Below the pieces are notes generated by a model that saw only the letters and a program-made list of their open reading frames with translations, was not told the DNA's origin and made no database searches. 64,000 bases of DNA, taken from positions 9,796,001-9,860,000 of the forward strand of contig OZ234501.1 of assembly GCA_965153455.1 (NCBI GenBank), read 5' to 3'. A program made the position numbers and the translations under genes. Source of the DNA: Sphagnum compactum. Taxonomy: Eukaryota > Bryophyta > Sphagnopsida > Sphagnales. Positions 50,320-61,701 of the stretch are shown in pieces. Every line of letters begins with the position of its first letter. Within the stretch, counting starts at the first letter, position 1.

Positions 50320-50935
50320 AGGCAGTTCAATTTGTTTGGTTTTGCGTAGAGGCAATTTTGCTGTATGGTTTCAACATGAAAGTGACGTGGTAGTGCACAA
50401 TTTTGTTTTTTGTTTGGAACATGGGAGGTAGTTATTGTTACATTCATCAAGTTGGTGCATAGTTTGACATGTTTGTGTGTGTTTGGTGGGCAGGTGGTTT
50501 GATTTATTTGTGGTTTCACATGGAGGCAATTTTGCTATATGGTTTCAATGTGAAAATGACATGGTGGTGCACAACTTTTTATTTATTTACAACGTGGGAG
50601 GTAGCTATTGCTGCGTTTGTTGAGTTAATGCGTAGCTTGACTTGTTGCTCCTCTTTTTTAACATTATGTGTTCTTTGGTTTGTTTTACCATGCAACTGGA
50701 GTGGTGGCGCACGATTTTTTTTTTGTTTAGAACTTGGTAGGTAGCCATTACTATGTTTTGGAGTTGTTGTGTAGCTTGAATTTTTGTTGTTGTTTTAACA
50801 TTTTTTGTTGTTGCTATTGATTTTGTGTGGTTTGTTTGAGCATGGAAGAAAGGTGGTGATGTGTGGAATTATTTTTTGTTTGGAGTGTGGCAAGTGTGTT
50901 TGTCAACTTGGTGTTACTTTTTTTACTTCTTATTA
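50320..50935 (+). repeat. Degenerate tandem repeat, about 150-180 bp unit
   Basis: Copies at about 50349 and 50526 share GGCAATTTTGCT, ATGGTTTCAA, GTGGTGCACAA-type and GGGAGGTAG blocks in the same order. Two shorter, more diverged copies follow near 50690 and 50840. The period of the two best copies is about 177 bases. The array reads as low-quality open frames with no family match. Confidence 0.75.
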
Positions 50936-50969
50936 TGTAGATGTTGGTAATTTGTTGTTGTGATCTTTG

Positions 50970-51800
50970 TATGCAGGTGCTACTTGTCGCAACCCCACTT
51001 TGGGCAAAGTGTGAGGATGCAACTCACACTCCCAAAGTTGGGGACTTGGAGTCCTCCGGGACTCCCGAAAACTCAGAGGTCGATTGCAGGGATCAAAACA
51101 CCTCGCATTGAGGAGTTCTTTCTACCATTGGAAAGGTCTTGAAGATTAGATATCTAAAATGGCCTCACATGGGCCATTTGAAGATCTGCAGCATAAGTTA
51201 TGGGCAAAAGAAGGGCCGGGAGTCAAACTGACAGTTTGACTCCCGACCACTAAAAGTCAGGAATCGACTTGATCATGTTGTGTGCAGGTGGTGTGCGACA
51301 CACCGTTGGAAAGATCTTGAGGAGAGCTATAACTTTGGTTTAGACCTCACTCCAATCGGAGGTCGGAGCCGGGAGATATGAGCTCCCAAAGTCCTGGGAG
51401 TCCAAACCGGGACAGTTTCGGGACTTCTCCTTGGGAGTCCCGGGAAAAAGTGCCATTCGGATGTAGCCTCGGCGGAGAGCTGCAGAGAATACTATATGGG
51501 GGAAAGTGGTGGCTTCCCCCGAGTCCGGGCCGTGGTGAGTCAAATGAGTCCAAGGTTGCCCGTGGCTTGTCCTAGCACCAAAGCGATCCAGAAAGTGGTC
51601 TAACCAACTTGTGTTGGTTTTGATGCAGATTTGAGTAGGTGAAAAGCTTGTCACTCTTCCTAGTCCATCCCGAGGCTTCAACACGACCCTCTACCCCCTT
51701 TTAGTGTTGAAGGCTGGGAGCGTGCCCTGAGTCCCTCCCTTTTCCGCAACTTGAACAAGTTAGCCCAACTTGGGGCTAACTAGGGACAAAGGAGCGCGTC
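50970..51800. other. GC-richer block, possibly an old LTR or retroelement leader
   Basis: Markedly richer in GC than its neighbours, with repeated GGGAGTC/GACTCCC words and a 29-base palindrome at 51217-51245. No protein family is recognisable in any frame. Its sharp composition change suggests inserted DNA. A solo LTR is one possibility, but I could not find terminal TG..CA with matching flanks. Confidence 0.35.
51217..51245. repeat. Near-perfect palindrome, 14 bp arms
   Basis: CGGGAGTCAAACTG and CAGTTTGACTCCCG are exact reverse complements separated by one A. It sits inside the GC-richer block. Confidence 0.9.
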
Positions 51801-53651
51801 ACTACTGGTGAATGGCTAACATGGGTTGTGGTTTAGTGATTTGATGGTGGTTGCAACTATAGTTACAAACCATAGATTCCTGATTATCAAGTTGAATGTT
51901 CAGGAAAATGTGAGCTCTCTAAGCACATTTCATATTCTAATTTGCATATGGTTTTTAGTGACAACAATTTTGCAAAATGGTTGCTTATAGTGTTAGGTGG
52001 GAGCATTATCTTGATGTAATTACTATTGCTATATTTGTCTTTTGTCATGTTGAAATAATAAGGTATAAGTTGTTTGTTGTGTAATAAGGATTCTTCCTGC
52101 ATGAAATGAGGTCTAAAATAAGCTATAATAATGTTTTTTTTTAGCATGACACGAAGAATTATTGGTGGTGGAAAGAGGAATTTTTTGATTTGATTGTCAT
52201 TTTATTAAAGATTTCTATTTATTAAAGTAAATGTTTATGAAACTATAACCCTTGCAAACAAATTGTTGCAGGTTACTATCAAAGCTTGCCAACTTATTTG
52301 CTTTAATTAATTAGTTAGATGGGTGCATAACAAAAAAAAGTTTGTATATGGTGTTGACTAACAACCATCATGCAAAATTATTGCTTCTATTATGAAGTGG
52401 GAGCAATGTGAACATGTGATTATTGGTGGTGTTGTTGATCTACTGATGCATTTTAAAGTTGTCATCATTTTGAAATTGAAACACAAGTTCCAAAGTGAAA
52501 GAAGGGCTTGTATAATGTCTATGAATACTTTGAGCTTGCTGTGAAAAGTTGAGCGAGTTTCAAAAATATCCTTATAGCCATTATTGAGGAAAATTCCTGA
52601 CCAAGAACAATAATAAGTTAGTTTGTTATTTTATGTTTTGGGAATTTATTCATTTACACAATGATTTAAGTTAGTTTGTAGTTTGTTATTAATTTATTAA
52701 TAAATGTTGGTTTATATTGTGCAAGTTTAAAAATGCAAGACATGGCAAATTCTTATTTTAACTTGATGTCAAAAATCTATATAAGAAAACAAACTTTCAA
52801 ACTGATGTTGGGGTTTGGAATATAATTCATTAGAAGAAATGTTGTCCACTCTGACCATATTTTTGCAACTAGTATCCATACCAACTTATTTTACAACTAG
52901 AAGTGTGTTAGTCTTATGTGTCCAAATAGTTATTACTTGTTGTAGTTGCATATGCAACTACAGGAAGGGTTGAACCAAATTCTAGTTGTAGATGTGACTA
53001 CAACTTACGACTAATATGATTTTCATTGAAAATGTAGATGAAAAGTGAACAATGTCATCCAATTTTGATTACATCCATTGATGGATGATAACATAGTTGC
53101 TTTTGCAATTGCAATAGTATATTTTACCACATGTACAAAGAAACATAGACCACACATGGCAAACATTGTTATTTCAGTTGGACAATTATCCCTTCAACGT
53201 ATCCATCCATGGGTCTTCCATCATATAATATCTAATAGTTAATATGTTGCCAGAAAAGGCTATTATAACCTAGTTGGTAAACTAAGCTAGGTAGGCTTTA
53301 TAAATTACCTTAAACTAAGTAGGCCTATGTACATTGGTAGCCTAACCTAACTTCCATACTTAGTTAATTGGCCTAAGTTATCTATAGGTAGTTGTAGGCT
53401 AGTTTACTAGGTGTAGCTAATAAGCCACTAAGCTATGAATATTAGACCTAGTTCGGCTAGGTAAGCTAGGTAGGTAGTTGGTAGCTTAGATCATTAATTA
53501 TTTAATAAAATAGGTAATAGGTAGTAAGTAGGATAGTTCGTAGATAGCTTAATTAGTTTATTGTGTGAATATGTGATCATATTTTCATATTAAGTAATTA
53601 ATTAGATTAGGCTTGATCAATTAATTAGATAGGATAGGTAGTATGTTATAT
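51801..53651. other. AT-rich spacer
   Basis: No gene. From about 53270 to 53560 the sequence is dominated by TAGGTAG/CTAAGCTAGG words. It borders the CACTA element. Confidence 0.4.
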
Positions 53652-53665
53652 CACTACAACAAAAG
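53652..53665 (+). repeat. Left terminal inverted repeat of CACTA element
   Basis: CACTACAACAAAAG. A reversed relative, CTTTTGTAGTG, occurs at 54245-54255 inside the element. Confidence 0.85.
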
Positions 53666-54320
53666 AGGGGCATATTGCGATCCAAATATCATCGCAAACA
53701 ACAAAGAAAACAGTTTCCGAAAACCCACAGTTCCGAACAACAATTCCTCGCAAACTCTTAAGCCTTTGCGAAACCCTCACCTTCGCACCCGTACAATCGC
53801 AAGCTCTTCGCAACTCCCGAAACTGAAATAATCACAAAACATTTCCGATTATAATGTCTTCTATACATGATTTGTGATTCACAATACATCGAAAATTATT
53901 TGCAACAAACCCAACATCGCAACGACTTAGCGAATAGATGCAAAAATCTATCGGTTTTCGATATAACGTCTAACGCAAACGTTTTGCGATGTTTACGATG
54001 CCGCTACGAATTTGTGATAAAACAAACATCGGAAACGTTTTGAAACAAACTCATCAACGCTACAGTTTAGCGAATCGACTCAAAACTCTATCGGTTTCCG
54101 ATATAATATCTAACGCAAAGAGTTTGCGATTTGCAAAATGTCGCTAAACGTTTGCGAAATGTAGGATTTCGCAAACCTGTTCTGGAATGATTTTAATCGT
54201 CAGAGTTTAGCGATGTCTGTGAGATGGTATATTTGGTCTTTTGGCTTTTGTAGTGTTGCGAAGAAATATGATTCGCAAATAGTTTTGAGATTGACTGTGT
54301 ATCGCAAGAGCATGGCACTG
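53666..54320. repeat. Left subterminal repeat region (TTGCGA/TCGCAA)
   Basis: Many copies in both orientations of TTGCGA, TCGCAA and related TTCCGA words, for example TTTGCGATG and ATCGCAAAC. There are also two longer diverged units: CAACGACTTAGCGAATAGA near 53918 and CAACGCTACAGTTTAGCGAA near 54055, each followed by CTATCGGTTTTCGATATAA-type sequence. Likely TnpA-binding sites by analogy with En/Spm. Confidence 0.8.
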
Positions 54321-54453
54321 TATTCTTATTTTGTACGCAGGGTTTATATTCATTTGGAGTCACTTTGGGCCGGAAAAAAAAAATCTATATCAAAATTTCA
54401 AAAGTTACAATGTAAAAGGGTTTGCAAGTCTCGGGTATCTAACACATAGCTGT

Positions 54454-56250
54454 CTATCTAGACCTCCTTCCCCTCTTGGATTTCTTCCTTGAATCTTTCT
54501 TCCTAGTGTTCTCTGGTGGAGGGGGAGGCTGCTCATCCTCCTCCCTCTTTTCATCGTCCCCTTGCCCCTCCTCCTCGTCCTCATCCTCCTCCCTACCCAC
54601 GCCCCCTGCAGAACCTGCATTTCGACTAGCAAATGAATTGGGTCCACTGCTAGTGGTAGCTACACTGGGGGGAGCAGTGCTAGCGCCTCTCTCCTCCTCA
54701 TCGCTGCTGCCCTGAGAGCTCTCACTCTCACCCTCAGATGCCTGCATTTCAACATGCAAAGCTTAGTCAACAATGAAAATCTTGATTCAAATGAAAACAA
54801 TCTCAACACAAACAGAAATTCAATCCCAACCAATACCCACTCACCAATAGTGCATCAACATGTTAAAAAAGATGCTCCTTGCCATGCTCCTGGCCCATTG
54901 TCATTTCTGCAGCTGTGATCTTCCTCTTGTACCTCTTGTACTGTCCCCATAAAACAACAGGTCAAAAAAAACGCATATTTGCGAAGCGTAGAACTTCGCA
55001 TATTTTAACTTGCGAAGCAGTTTGCGATTTGTTCAAGTCTACGAACTTTTTTGCGAAGCGCAGAATTTCGCATACTGTATCTTGCGAAGCAGTTTGCGAA
55101 ACAAATAGCATCGTAACTTTGCGAACTAAACGCCATTTGACACATCTTTGCGATGCAATTCGCATCGCAAAAGGTATCCCAAACAGTCCTATGTGACTCG
55201 ACAGAAACGAATCTTTGCAGAAAAAAAATGGAGGGTAGGGAGTGTACTTACAAATGCTGCTTTGAGGCCGGGAATGCCACCTTGCCCTAGCCTGTGGGTG
55301 TTGGGTGGAACCAGTTTCACTCGCTCTGCTGCCTTGAGGAACTTCAATGGTGGATCACCGACCTCGTCCACCACTGATTGGCATTCAGCAAGCTTCAGCT
55401 CCAGTGCCTTCAGGTCACGGTTCGACCTCCTAGACTCTCGTGCCTTCTTGGCCTTGGCTAGCTGCTCTGTGATCTCCTTCAGCTGCCTTGCTGCTTTCAG
55501 CTGCACCTCAGACTGGTAGAAGGCATTCCAGATGTCTTCTAAGAACTGAAGCGGCCTCTCCAAGTTCCTGTACACATTCAGGTCTCTCAGGTGAGCACGA
55601 ATCTTCATCCTGTCATGGTATCTTGCTTGAGACATTGAATTGGAGATCTTGTCTGCAATCCACTATGAATCAAGCTCTCCTCCATTTCGAAATGCTCCCT
55701 TGACCTGATTTATCACTCTCCTTTGCTCTGCCTTTGAGAGAGTGCCCCACTCAACTCCTCGTGCAAAGTTGGTGGAGACAATGTGCCTAATGGTGCTCTT
55801 GGCCCCAGTGTATGCCAGCTCGGTTGGAATTCCCTCCTCTGCCAATGTTATCAGAGGGAGCTTCTTCCTCTCCTCTTCCTTCTTCTTCAGATCGAGCTTT
55901 TCCTTTCTGATGGCATCCCTCTCATCCTTCCTCCTTTTCTTCTCGAGCGTTCTAGGTGAGAGAGCTCCTGTTGTTGCTCTTTCATCTCTCTTTCTCTTCT
56001 TCTCTGCTGCCTTGGTTTCTGCAGCCTTCCTTGCCTCCTCCTCTCTTTGTGCTTCCCCAGCAGTCAGCCCTGCTTGCAATGCTTGACCTAAGATGGCTGT
56101 CAAGGATGCCAGCCCTTCAGGTGTCCTAGTATCGATTGCAAACAGCTCTGAAGCTCTCAAGTGATCAGCAACCATCTTCCTCAACCTTTCCTCATTGTTG
56201 TCACCTCCTCTAGACCCGGAACCCCCTCCCCCTCCACCAGTCCCAGCCAT
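54454..56250 (-). pseudogene. TnpA-like accessory protein of the CACTA element (two premature stops)
   Basis: Exons on the minus strand are 56250-55252, 54940-54845 and 54741-54454, with GT/AG borders all in phase 0. This gives 460 codons, two of them stops: TAG at 55665-55663 and TAA at 54865-54863. The start MAGTGGGGGG was chosen because no ATG lies further up in frame. Order: Gly-rich N-terminus, an Ala/Glu/Lys/Arg-rich helical stretch with a basic nuclear-localisation-like run (KKRKRDERA, EKKRRKDERD), a conserved-looking block GVEWGTLSKAEQRRVINQV, a second coiled coil (LKEITEQLAKAKKARE), then an acidic-to-basic C-terminus with PPPPP. TnpA-type proteins bind the subterminal repeats. Assignment rests on position and composition, not on a family match. 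Confidence 0.6.
54975..55125. repeat. Tandem duplication of subterminal-type repeats inside an intron
   Basis: Two diverged copies of about 73 bp, each containing TTTGCGAAGCG, ACTTCGCAT or ATTTCGCAT, and CTTGCGAAGCAGTTTGCGA, lie in intron 1 of the TnpA-like gene. A further TTTGCGATGCAATTCGCAT follows at about 55150. Confidence 0.75.
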
Positions 56251-56409
56251 TGCAATCCGCCCCCTCCTGTCTGCCCAAGCTTTCCTTCTACAATTCTCGA
56301 GCAATGCCGAGAATGAGTTCAAATTCACTCGCCGTGGTACTCTAGTCTAGACCCCTAGAAAGCTTGGGCAGACACCTTATTCCGTTCCAGCTTAAGGACT
56401 TTCGAAAAT

Positions 56410-56650
56410 TCAGGGCTTGCGATGTAACCCGCATCACAACCTGCGATACGGTATTGCTCGCAACGGCCGTGCAATGCTGTTCGTATCGCAACGGATGAGG
56501 GTTGCGAAGTCGGGGGCTTCGCTAACGTAGGAGGAAGTTAAAGGTTTTAGGGCTTTGGTTTAAGTAACGTATGCAGATGCGAAAAAGGATGCGATGGTAG
56601 GGGGTTTGCAAGGGGCTCGCAAAGTTTTAGGGTTTAGGGTTTCTTCTCGA
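56410..56650. promoter_or_regulatory. Internal TTGCGA/TCGCAA cluster between the divergent genes
   Basis: Lies between the TnpA-like start (minus) and the SET-like gene (plus). It has several TTGCGA/TCGCAA and ATCGCAA words plus a telo-box-like TTAGGGTTTAGGGTTT at about 56627-56642. It probably acts as a shared promoter that the element's own DNA-binding protein could bind; this is inference from position. Confidence 0.5.
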
Positions 56651-56876
56651 GAGTTGTAGGTCAGAGAGCTCCTGTTGTGCATATGCCAAAGGGTTTCGGG
56701 CAACCAGTCCTATAGGCATTGTTGAGCCCACATTGGATGCAGGTATGCATTTCTTTTTGGTTTAGGTAGTCTCAATTTATGAATTGTCAATGGTTTATAT
56801 TGTTGTATCACATGATTTTTGAAAGTCCTATCTGGTCTTTGCCTTACATTTGTGCCTTATGAATGTGACAGATGAT

Positions 56877-58024
56877 ATGTCTTCCTCCTCCGTTGTCTCC
56901 ACTAGTGACTCATCCTCCTCAAATGAAGGCACATCAGCTCATACGCAAGCAGAGGTGTCTCATTCTCCTCATGGTCCACCTCGGCAGCTTTGCCAATGCA
57001 CCAAGTGTGTTGGTCAGATTTCACAAAAGTCATATGTTTGTGCTCAACACATTCAGCGGTTTGGGCGTCATCGTGGTCTTACCCCAGGAGCTTCTTCATC
57101 TCATGTGGTAAGTGTCATTTTACCATTGTCATTTTTCCTCTTTGATACATGTTATTTTTCATGAAATCCTCTTTGAAACTATTTTCACTTCCATGGTTTG
57201 TTGTGGTTTTTTGAATGTAATAGGGTTCCCGTATGACACCACCACCCTATGTTCTATCACAAGGGGTTTTAGCTGCCATAGGAAATTCACTTTCGCATGC
57301 ATTTGCTGTAGGGATTGGTGCCTCTCATGAGGCCAGTAATCCACATCATGAGGCAAGGCCATGTCTGCCCTCCGTTAGACAGCGATCCAAAGCACAACGT
57401 CCAAGTGAGGGTCATGCTAGGACTATTGTTGAGGGCAGATGGGGTATGTGTGAGTTCACTGGCAAATGTGCCAATATTATCCAGTCATGGAACCCTGCAG
57501 TTCTTGGGTTGCTTGATAGTTTGCCCTATGATGAGGAGGTTGTGGTTTGGGGTAGACGATGGATTGTTAAGACCTCTACACTTGGAGAGAGGCATGGCTA
57601 TGGAGTATATGCTTGTGAGGACATCATTGTAGAGGATTCAACTAGTTATCGTAGAGAGGGTCCTACTTTGTTCCCTTATGGTGGGCCTATCTATAAGAGA
57701 AGACATTGGAACATGATCCTTAGACAACATCCTGAGTGGAAGACCTTTGTTCTTGAGATGGACACCTTTGTTGGTAGCACTAGGAAGCATAGTGATGTGA
57801 GGGTGATAGATGGAGACCCCATACGTTCTGGAAACATTGCTGGTTTCATCAATAGTACGGTGGGGAGTCGGCCTAAGCGTAGGGCTAATTGTGAGTGGGT
57901 TTTTGTTGAGGGACCTCCTCCAGCACCATATGGCGAGACTTATCATGAAGACCATTGCCTGGTGTTAGCTACTAGGACGATCAGATCAGGAGATGAGTTG
58001 TTTACACACTATGAATGGAATTAG
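56877..58024 (+). CDS. SET-domain-like protein encoded inside the CACTA element
   Basis: Exons 56877-57107 and 57224-58024 (GT/AG, phase 0) give 343 residues without interruption. Residues 1-77 are Ser-rich and then carry C-x-C-x2-C...C..H (CQCTKC, VCAQH), a zinc-type module like those at the front of TNP2 transposases. Residues about 190-343 show SET signatures in order: HGYGVYACEDI (GxG motif), LFPYGGPIYKRR (in place of EYxGE), GNIAGFINST (in place of RFINHS), and TRTIRSGDELFTHYEW (GEELTxDY type). SET domains methylate lysine using S-adenosylmethionine. The usual N-H-S/C and P-N residues of the central motif are not conserved, so activity is uncertain. Start: ATG 56877 follows a CAG acceptor at 56868-56870; an in-frame ATG at 56859 is an alternative. 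Confidence 0.72.
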
Positions 58025-58191
58025 GATTCCACCATTTCTGAACTATGTACTTTGTTTAAGACATAACATACCATATCTATATACATGCATTTTGGCATTT
58101 TTTATTTATAATGTAATATGCAACTATGCTTGGTATATAGTTAAGATCTTCTGGATTTGGTATTGCATAGAATATTCGGCCTTCTGAAGAC

Positions 58192-61100
58192 ATGCTGCCA
58201 CGGAGGTTGAGAGCAACATATCGGGAAATGGGCATGCCAGACAAATTAGACTCTTCATCAACTCATTCTTCATCAAATGACTTGTCTGCTCATGATGAAG
58301 GTGTCTCTCAACCAGTTCAGGAAGCACCACTGCCTGCAAACCAAGAACAAGCAATGGGTGACTTCATGGTTGACTGGTTTGGACTTGACATAGTTGATGA
58401 TATGTCTGGCAACCCACATGATGAAGGAGCCAATGCAGATGATCCACGTCATCAACATACTGCCCAGGCACAACGGCAGTGGCAAGAGGCGAAGGCACAT
58501 GCTCAAACACCTATTTTTCAAGGTGCAAGGTTAAGCCATTTAGCAACCATACTGGGGTTGTTAAACATCTAAGCAAAACACAAGGCAAGCAATACTATGT
58601 TGTCAGACATTTTCCAGTTTTGTCATAGCCTCTTGCTACCTGAGGAAAATGTTTTGCCAGGATCTTGGAAGGAGGCTAAAAAGATCTTATCCTCCATAGG
58701 CATGGAGTATCAAATTGTCCATGCATGTGTTAATGACTGCATGTTATTTCATGGGAACAATGCCCATTTAACGGAGTGCAGTACATGTGAAGAGGCTCGA
58801 TATGATCCTCAGATGCTTACAGAGAAGGTGCCCATGAAATCAGTAAGGTGGTTTCCCATTATTCCTCGCTTGCTGCACATGTATCGATGTACAGACTTAG
58901 CCGAGTTAATGGTTTGGCATAAGGAACATCGATCAGAGCCTGGTGTTATGAGGTTACCAGTTGACTCTCCTGCTCACAAGCATGTGGAGTCAACATGGCC
59001 AGAGTTTGAGCGTGACCCTAGGCATGTGAGGTTGGGGTTAGCATCAGATGGTGTTAGTCCACATTCACTTGGAGGAAAGGGACGACCTACCTCTGTTTGG
59101 CTAGTTGTTGTCATGAATTACAACCTTCCTCCGTGGTTGTCTATGAAAAAAGGATTTTTGCTGCTTTCTCTTATTATCCCAGGGCCAAGTAAGGTGAAAA
59201 ACCTAGACACCTACTTAGCACTAGTGGTTGATGAGCTCAAAACATTGTGGGATGGAGTATGGGCATATGATGGGAGGAAGACCACTGGAGGAATACCACG
59301 TGTATTTAAGTTGAGGGCAATCTGCATGTGGACAATGCATGATTATCCTGGTAAGAAATCATGCACATGCCTCTATATATTTCTTTATTATTCTGTTTTG
59401 TGATTATTTGTTGTTCTAATATTCCGTTCTTCTACAATCAGGGTTTGGTTTTGTAAGTGGGCTGCAAACTCAAGGCTACAAGGCCTGCTCTACATGTGGC
59501 CCAAGTTTCGAGGACATGGCTAAATACTCAAGCCATCTTCGCAAAATTGTTTACCTTGGCCATACAAAGTTTCTTCCACTGGGACATGATATGAGATCAG
59601 ACCCACTTTTATTTTCATCTTTTGACATGCCTTATGGTGATGAGCGTGATATTCCAGAAGCTACCACTTTTGCATATTGGAGGGATGTGGCCAATAGAGT
59701 TATTGACCTAAATGATTCTATGGTGTTTGAGGGTAGTGGATTGACAAGGTGGGGTATACTCAACAGCTTACCTTACTAGGGTGAGCTGAAAATACGTCAT
59801 CTCTTGGACCCCATGGACATTGAGGGAAATGTGGGAAAGGCTATCATAAAACAGCTCTATGGAGAGAAGGACAGTAACTTTAGGGAGGCCTGTGAGGATT
59901 TTGAGAGGCATCCCGATGTGTGGATTACTGTTGATCCTAACACAGGTATTGAGCAGCGACCATCAGCTCCATGGACACTTACTACACAAGAAAGAAGAGA
60001 CTTTCGAAATCGCATAGGAGAGATGCGATTCCCTACAGGTTTGAACTTTGATGGCAAGGGTTGAATTTAGAAGTACTCTATTGCTTTTATTTATATTTAA
60101 ATCTGTATGCCTTATACTGGAAAAAGAGTTTGAAGTATAGAATGTTATCTGTTGGATGTCTAGAATACTTTTGTATAATTTTATGGTACCTTGTTGCAGG
60201 TTATGGAGCTAATCTTCAAAAAGCTTTTGGTAGGGACGATGACCACAAGTGGCCAAGGTATCTCAAGACACATGACTATCATCGTTTACTGCAACACATA
60301 TTGCCTGTGGCAATAATAGGCTTAGCTAGTGCAGAAGTACAAGATGCTCTTTGGTCATTGGGATATCTGTTGAGATGGGTATGCTCAAAGGAGTTATTTG
60401 TAGAGGAGATTCCAAGAATGAGGGTAATAGCAGCAAAGGTGGTATGCAAGTTGGAAAAGGCCTTCCCTCCATCATTATTTGAGTGTCAAGTGCATTTACT
60501 AGTTCACCTTGTGGATGAGATAGCCATTGCTGGTCCTGTGCATTGTCGGTGGATGTATTGGCTTGAAAGATATATGGCAGTATTAAAAGGTTATGTCCGT
60601 AACCATGCACGAGTGGAAGGAAGCATGGCAGCAGGACAGTTGGCAGCAAAGAGCATGTTTTATTGCACCAACATCTTGGCCACTATAGATCCATCATGTC
60701 CTCATGTCTAGATGGAGGAAAGAGAAGAGGAGGAAGACCGTTTGACTGGTGCCATCAAAACATGTATGTTATTACCTACAGAGTTAATTCAGCTGACCAC
60801 ATTCATGTTGAATAATAGCAATGTCATGGAAGAGTGGAGGAACTTCTATGAGAATGCCAAAAGTATGAGTGGGAGATCAAGGATTTTTCCTACGTTTCAT
60901 AAGTACATGAAAGAGAAGTTGGTTGAAGTGGATCAATTGTTGGCACAAGGAGAAAGTATAGCATGTTTTCCAGAGATCACAGATGATGTTCGCACCATGG
61001 TTCATGGACCACTGAGAGTTGTGACAACACGTTCAGCAATGTGGACACAAGGAAGACATTTCAGGTATTCATTTTTTCTATTTCATTAGGCATATTAATT

Positions 61101-61701
61101 CATCTTCATATTCCAGACAAGTTTTTTAGAATGTTCTAGGATGATTTTGATGGGCATGAAGTTTCTATTATCATATAAGTTTAGGACTCACAATGCCTAA
61201 CACAATATTAATTTCAAGATTTCCAGTTTGGATGAAAAAAGGGGCCGCACCTTTGATTGTAGAGTTCAAGGGCAATTCATTCAGGACTCTAGAAGCAGTC
61301 GGCATGACAGGAATATTGTTCGAGATATTGTGCCACATTATGGAAAGCTGGAAGAGATCTTGGTGGTATCTTATGATGCACATTCAAAGTTTGAAGAGTA
61401 TGTGTTTAAGTGCAAGTGGTTTAAAGTGAACCTTGCTGGTGCAAATTGCACTGTAGTTCAGGATGAGTGCGGACACACACGGTTAAAAACATCTACCACC
61501 AGTTATCAGCCATCTCATTGGCAAACTTCAGAGCCATTTACTTTTCCCAGTCATGTAGAACAATGCTTTTATCTTCCTTATCCCCCAAACCCAGAGGAGT
61601 GGTCACTTGTTGTCACATATGTGCCACGGTCCCATTCTATTCTAGGTGAGAAACCAGAGGTTGTGTTTACAACTTCTGAGGTGCATGATGACCACGTATA
61701 A
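58192..61701 (+). pseudogene. TNP2-type CACTA transposase (three premature stops)
   Basis: Exons 58192-59350, 59442-60059, 60200-61064 and 61227-61701, GT/AG with consistent phases, make 1,039 codons. Stops interrupt at 58570 (TAA), 59777 (TAG) and 60709 (TAG). Domain order: Asp/Gln-rich N-terminus; Transposase_21 core with HACVNDCMLFHG, CSTCEEARYD, VRWFPIIPRL, LGLASDGVSPH (first catalytic Asp) and IIPGPSKVKNLDTYL; a Cys pair GYKACSTCGP; then DUF4218-like LKTHDYHRLLQHILPVAI and VHCRWMYWLERYMAVLKGYV; and DUF4216-like YGKLEEILVVSYDA and FKCKWFKV. This enzyme would cut and paste the element. It starts 167 bases after the SET-like stop, in another frame. Confidence 0.9.

Noticed and set aside
56251-56328. 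Longer N-terminus for the TnpA-like protein beginning at 56328
   Set aside because: That position is GTG, not ATG; the first ATG in frame is at 56250.
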